From Caballeronia sp. INDeC2 (GTDB lineage: Bacteria; Pseudomonadota; Gammaproteobacteria; Burkholderiales; Burkholderiaceae), in contig NZ_JALQDG010000044.1 of assembly GCF_023631325.1 (NCBI RefSeq), positions 1 to 64,000 of the forward strand: a stretch of DNA of 64,000 nucleotides, written 5' to 3'. The translations under genes were made by a program, and so were the position numbers. This document shows, one piece after another, positions 60,672 through 64,000 of this stretch; position 1 is the stretch's first letter; each line of letters begins with the position of its first letter. Under the pieces are notes generated by a model. It was not told the DNA's origin. It did not search any database and saw only the letters and a program-made list of their open reading frames with translations.

Positions 60672-62524
60672 GCCGTCACCGTGTCCATCGATTGCATCGA
60701 CTGAATGCGCGCGAGATCGTCGGCATTGTGATGACACAGAATCTCCGCGCCCGATGGCAAGGTCTTTCTCGATGGCGGCGTCACATTGCATTTGCCGTCG
60801 ATACGCGCCGCGCAACGCGAACGGAAACTGCACAGCTCGGGCACATCGCTTTCGGGACCGAGCGCGGGCAACGCGCCTAGCGCCATCGCGCGACGCGAAT
60901 CGAGCCAGCCGGGACGCAGCGCGGGCACCGAATCGACCAGCAAGCCCGTATAAGGGTGATATGGCGGATGCGAAAGCGCATCGCGCTGGCCCGCTTCGAC
61001 GCACTGGCCCGCATAGAGCACGATCACTTCGTCGCAGATGGCGCGCACCGTCGAGATGTCGTGGCTGATGAACATGTACGACACGTTCAGTTCGCGGCGC
61101 AACTCGGCAAGCAGATCGAGGATCGCCGCACCGACGACCGTATCGAGCGCGGACGTCACTTCATCGCAGAGAATGAGTTCGGGATTCGCGGCGAGCGCAC
61201 GCGCGAGATTCACGCGCTGCTTCTGTCCGCCCGACAAACCGCCCGGCTGACGCTTCGCGATCGATGCGGGCAGCTTCACCAGATCGAGCAGTTCGAGCAT
61301 GCGCTTTTGCGCGGCCGCGCCGCGCAAGCCGTGATAGAAATTCATCGGCCGCGCGAGAATATCGGCGATGGTTCGGCTCGGGTTCAGCGCCGTATCGGCG
61401 TTCTGAAACACGATCTGCACGCGGCGATACTGCTCCAGCGTGCGCTCCGAGAGCTTCGCGGGCAAGGACTTGCCGTCGAGCAGCACGTCGCCGTGCGCGC
61501 GATCGACGAGGCCCGCGATCACGCGCGCGAGCGTCGTCTTGCCCGAGCCCGATTCGCCGATCACACCGAGCGTGCTGCCGCGCGCGATCTTCAGGCTCAC
61601 GTCGTCGAGCACCCGCACGGCGGGCACGCCGTTCGCATCGATCCGGCCATAGCCCGCGCTCAGGTTGCGTATTTCGAGCAGCGGGACATCGCGCGGTTCA
61701 TCGGGCATCGTGAGCTGCGCATCAGGACGGCGCGTCGCGGCAAGCAGTTGACGCGTGTAGTCGTCGGCGGGCGCATCGAGCACCTGCGCGGTCGTGCCGT
61801 TCTCGCGCACGCGCCCGCCGTTCAATACGACGATGCGGTCCGCCATCTGGGCGACGACCGCCAGATCGTGCGACACGTACACGGCTGTCGTGCCGAGTTC
61901 GCGCACCACGCCCTTGAATGCCGCGAGCACTTCGATCTGCGTGGTCACGTCGAGCGCGGTGGTCGGTTCATCGAACACGACGACGGCGGGATCGGTGATC
62001 AACGCCATCGCCGCCATGAGCCGCTGCAACTGACCGCCCGACACCTGATGCGGATAACGATCGCCGATGGTCTCGGGATCCGGCAACGCCAGCGAACGAA
62101 AGAGACCGATCGCTTTTTCACGCGCGGCGGCGGGCGTCAGCAACTTGTGCAGCAGCGCGGGCTCGATAACCTGATCGATGATCGTGCGCGCCGGATTGAA
62201 GCCCGCCGATGCGCTCTGTGCGACATACGCGACCGTGCGCGCACGCAATGCGCGACGGCCTCTGGCATCGAGCGACAAGACATCGGTATCGCCGATCCTT
62301 ACCGAGCCGCCCGCGATCGCGCATCCGCCGCGCGCATAGCCGAGCAGCGCGAGCGCGATGGTCGTCTTGCCTGAACCCGACTCGCCGATCAGCGCGAGCA
62401 CTTCGCCCTTCTTCACCGTGAAGTCGACACCCCTCACGATCTCGACGACCGGATCGGGCGCCACGCCCGCGATGACGCGCAAGCCCTTCACTTCGATCAT
62501 GTTCGTGCTCGTTGTCGTGTTCAT
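60668..62524 (-). CDS. ABC transporter fused dual ATPase (dipeptide/opine type)
   Basis: A 618-residue protein with two complete ATP-binding cassettes in tandem, as in GsiA or a DppD-DppF fusion. The first has Walker A GESGSGKTT (about 48-56) and signature SGGQLQR; the second has GESGSGKTTLAR and LSGGQKQRV. Each has a Walker B and switch His. The C-terminal Cys-rich stretch (LCSFRSRC ... KCNVTPP) is typical of oligopeptide transporter ATPases. It powers the DppB/DppC-like permeases of the same operon. No substrate-binding protein is visible yet; it probably lies beyond the window. Confidence 0.94.
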   Translation of the reverse strand: MNTTTSTNMIEVKGLRVIAGVAPDPVVEIVRGVDFTVKKGEVLALIGESGSGKTTIALALLGYARGGCAIAGGSVRIGDTDVLSLDARGRRALRARTVAYVAQSASAGFNPARTIIDQVIEPALLHKLLTPAAAREKAIGLFRSLALPDPETIGDRYPHQVSGGQLQRLMAAMALITDPAVVVFDEPTTALDVTTQIEVLAAFKGVVRELGTTAVYVSHDLAVVAQMADRIVVLNGGRVRENGTTAQVLDAPADDYTRQLLAATRRPDAQLTMPDEPRDVPLLEIRNLSAGYGRIDANGVPAVRVLDDVSLKIARGSTLGVIGESGSGKTTLARVIAGLVDRAHGDVLLDGKSLPAKLSERTLEQYRRVQIVFQNADTALNPSRTIADILARPMNFYHGLRGAAAQKRMLELLDLVKLPASIAKRQPGGLSGGQKQRVNLARALAANPELILCDEVTSALDTVVGAAILDLLAELRRELNVSYMFISHDISTVRAICDEVIVLYAGQCVEAGQRDALSHPPYHPYTGLLVDSVPALRPGWLDSRRAMALGALPALGPESDVPELCSFRSRCAARIDGKCNVTPPSRKTLPSGAEILCHHNADDLARIQSMQSMDTVTA

Positions 62525-63453
62525 TGGGCGCCTCCATGCGAACGCGCGCCATGACGACGCAAGCTGTCGATGAGCAGATTCACGCCGACGGTCAGCGTCG
62601 CGATCGCCACCGCGGGCATCAGCACCGCGGGCGCGCCTTCCGACAGCCCGCCGATGTTCTCGCGCACGAGCGAGCCCCAATCCGCGTTCGGCGGCTGCAC
62701 GCCGAGGCCGAGAAAGCTCAGGCCCGAGAGCAACAGTACGATGAACACGAAGCGCAGGCCGAAATCCGCGAGCATCGGGTGAATCATGTTGGGCAGCACT
62801 TCCACGCGCGCGATATAGAAGAGCTTCTCGCCGCGCGCCTTCGCCACCTGCACATATTCGAGCGTCATGATGTTCACCGCGAGCGAGCGCGAAATGCGGA
62901 ACGCGCCGGGGATGTAGGCGAGCGCGGCGACCATCATCAGCATCGGAATGGATGAGCCGAACGCCGCAATTACGACGAGCGCGAGTATCTTGCTCGGGAT
63001 CGAGATGAGCGCGTCGAAGAGGCGGCTCAGCACTTCATCGACCCAGCGCCCCGACACGGCCGCAACGAGGCCGAAGAACGTGCCGATGACGCTCGCCGCC
63101 ACCGTCGATGCAAGCGCGAGGCCCACCGTGTATTGCGTGCCGTAGAGAATGCGGCTCAGCATGTCGCGGCCGAGATAGTCGGTGCCGAGCAGATGCGCCA
63201 CGCTATACGAGCCGAAGACTTCCGTCGACGTGAACGCACCGCCTTTATACGGCGCGATGACCGGGCCGATGAACGCGACCGCGAGCCAGAACACGACGAT
63301 GAAAAGACCGATAAGGCCCAGCACCGAAAAGCGATCGACGAGGCGCTTTCGCACACTGCGTTTGACGACGACGGGCGCCTGTTCCTGCGGCGCGTCGGCG
63401 GGAGGCTGTTCGTATAGCACGGTCGTGGCGTGAGAAGAGACGTTCCGGTTCAT
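62521..63453 (-). CDS. ABC transporter permease (DppC-like)
   Basis: A 310-residue permease with about six membrane segments. A cytoplasmic N terminus is followed by GLIGLFIVVFWLAVAFIGPV and a typical LLGTDYLGRDMLSRILYG motif. The coupling-helix region is EYVQVAKARGEKLFYIARVE. It pairs with the DppB-like permease encoded upstream and the fused ATPase. Stop and start codons overlap with both neighbours (ATGA). Confidence 0.94.
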   Translation of the reverse strand: MNRNVSSHATTVLYEQPPADAPQEQAPVVVKRSVRKRLVDRFSVLGLIGLFIVVFWLAVAFIGPVIAPYKGGAFTSTEVFGSYSVAHLLGTDYLGRDMLSRILYGTQYTVGLALASTVAASVIGTFFGLVAAVSGRWVDEVLSRLFDALISIPSKILALVVIAAFGSSIPMLMMVAALAYIPGAFRISRSLAVNIMTLEYVQVAKARGEKLFYIARVEVLPNMIHPMLADFGLRFVFIVLLLSGLSFLGLGVQPPNADWGSLVRENIGGLSEGAPAVLMPAVAIATLTVGVNLLIDSLRRHGARSHGGAQ

Positions 63454-64000
63454 CGTTGACGCAGCCTCGGGTTGGAGACGATCTGAGCCAGATCGGCAAT
63501 GAGCACGAGCGCGAGATAGGCCGCGCAGAAGACCATCACGCAGCCTTGTACGAGCGGCATGTCGCGATTGGTGACGGCATCGACCATCAGGCTCGCGAGG
63601 CCGGGATAGTTGAAGATCGATTCGACGATCACCACGCCGCCGAACAGATACGACAGCGACAGCGCGACAGCGTTGGCGATGGGCCCGATGGTGTTCGGCA
63701 ACACATGACGCAATACGACACGCATGGGCGTTGCGCCCTTCAGCAGGGCCATTTCCACATACGATGCGTTCAGTTGGTCGAGCACCGCCGCGCGCGTCAT
63801 GCGCGCCATCTGCGCGACGATCACGCAGCAGAGCGTCATCACCGGCATCGCATACGTGCGCAACAGCCCGCCGAACGACGACACATCCGACAGATACGAC
63901 AACGCCGGCAGCCAGCGCAGCTTCACCGCGAAGATCAGAACGGCGATGGTCGCGACGAGAAACTCGGGCACGGCGACCGTCGACAGCGTGAGCACGTTGA
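63450..64000 (-). CDS. ABC transporter permease (DppB-like), 5' end outside window
   Basis: Only the C-terminal ~183 residues are present; the frame runs on past the edge, so the start is not seen. The EAA-type coupling region is ASYVEMALLKGATPMRVVLR, and membrane segments include FLVATIAVLIFAVKLRWLPA and GGVVIVESIFNYPGLASLMV. It forms the transmembrane channel with the DppC-like protein for a dipeptide, opine or related amino compound. The stop overlaps the DppC-like ATG (ATGA). Confidence 0.93.
   Translation of the reverse strand, partial: NVLTLSTVAVPEFLVATIAVLIFAVKLRWLPALSYLSDVSSFGGLLRTYAMPVMTLCCVIVAQMARMTRAAVLDQLNASYVEMALLKGATPMRVVLRHVLPNTIGPIANAVALSLSYLFGGVVIVESIFNYPGLASLMVDAVTNRDMPLVQGCVMVFCAAYLALVLIADLAQIVSNPRLRQR

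Noticed and set aside
59047..61068. A 673-codon plus-strand open frame
   Set aside because: It lies antisense to the oxidase subunits and the ABC ATPase, all with clear motifs; no ribosome site or domain.
1..64000. Insertion sequences, prophage, CRISPR arrays, tRNA/rRNA genes
   Set aside because: No transposase, integrase, regular spaced repeats or tRNA-like folds were noticed; the decayed genes show point-type frameshifts and truncation without mobile-element ends.

Overview
The window is high-GC proteobacterial chromosome, almost certainly from the Burkholderiaceae (Paraburkholderia/Caballeronia type). Pointers are a SYLF-domain lipoprotein of the Burkholderia BPSL1445 type, a DUF4148 lipoprotein, six LysR regulators, and many short catabolic operons with divergent regulators. 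No rRNA, tRNA, CRISPR array, phage or intact insertion sequence was seen. The species call is inference from protein character; no database was searched.

Layout. (1) 0.1-7 kb: a homopolymer-rich start, a ClpA/ClpC-type ATPase, an encapsulin shell gene overlapping its DyP peroxidase cargo gene, a HAD dehalogenase and a NUDIX hydrolase. (2) 7-15 kb: TetR/MFS, then LysR + tartrate-dehydrogenase-like enzyme, a 54-aa basic protein with a terminator, the dkgB/yafC pair, an exported PPC-domain protein and a LysR. (3) 15.3-23.3 kb: a catabolic operon with Fe-alcohol dehydrogenase, enoyl-CoA hydratase-like protein, class III CoA-transferase, TRAP transporter and two tandem TIM-barrel lactonase-like hydrolases, the second broken by a single-base frameshift. 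(4) 23.7-29.5 kb: remains of a cytosine-deaminase-like gene, a ureidoglycine aminohydrolase gene, and a convergent four-gene operon (DUF3311, sodium symporter, CodA/AtzC-like and AtzB-like amidohydrolases) joined by stop/start overlaps, with a divergent LysR. (5) 30.6-34.7 kb: LysR/MFS, two small exported proteins (DUF4148, FKBP) and a GNAT enzyme. (6) 34.7-39.7 kb: a 2-hydroxycarboxylate transporter with a DctB/DctD-like two-component system, behind a good sigma-54 (-24/-12) promoter and an upstream dyad. (7) 39.7-46 kb: RlpA-like and SYLF envelope proteins, a DgcA/TMADH-type flavin demethylase with TetR regulator and operator, a ProC-like dehydrogenase, a frameshifted NTF2-like gene, a small double-glycine leader peptide gene behind a sigma-54-like promoter, and a cupin. 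(8) 46-51.7 kb: a polytopic membrane protein, LysR/MFS, a two-domain GNAT and a GhrA-like reductase. (9) 51.8-64 kb: two convergent catabolic operons. The plus operon carries a class III aminotransferase, Lrp regulator, tartrate/D-malate dehydrogenase, succinate-semialdehyde dehydrogenase and an aspartoacylase-family deacylase. The minus operon carries dipeptide-type ABC transporter genes, a three-subunit HcnABC/opine-oxidase-like flavoenzyme and an AraC regulator.

Regions 3, 4, 6 and 9 each pair an uptake system with soluble catabolic enzymes and a local regulator, so the window reads as a nutritional-versatility region. The observations most worth following are the double-glycine leader peptide with its sigma-54-like promoter, the oxidase/ABC plus aminotransferase/deacylase locus of unknown substrate, the sigma-54-controlled transporter with its own two-component system, and the decaying hydrolase genes.
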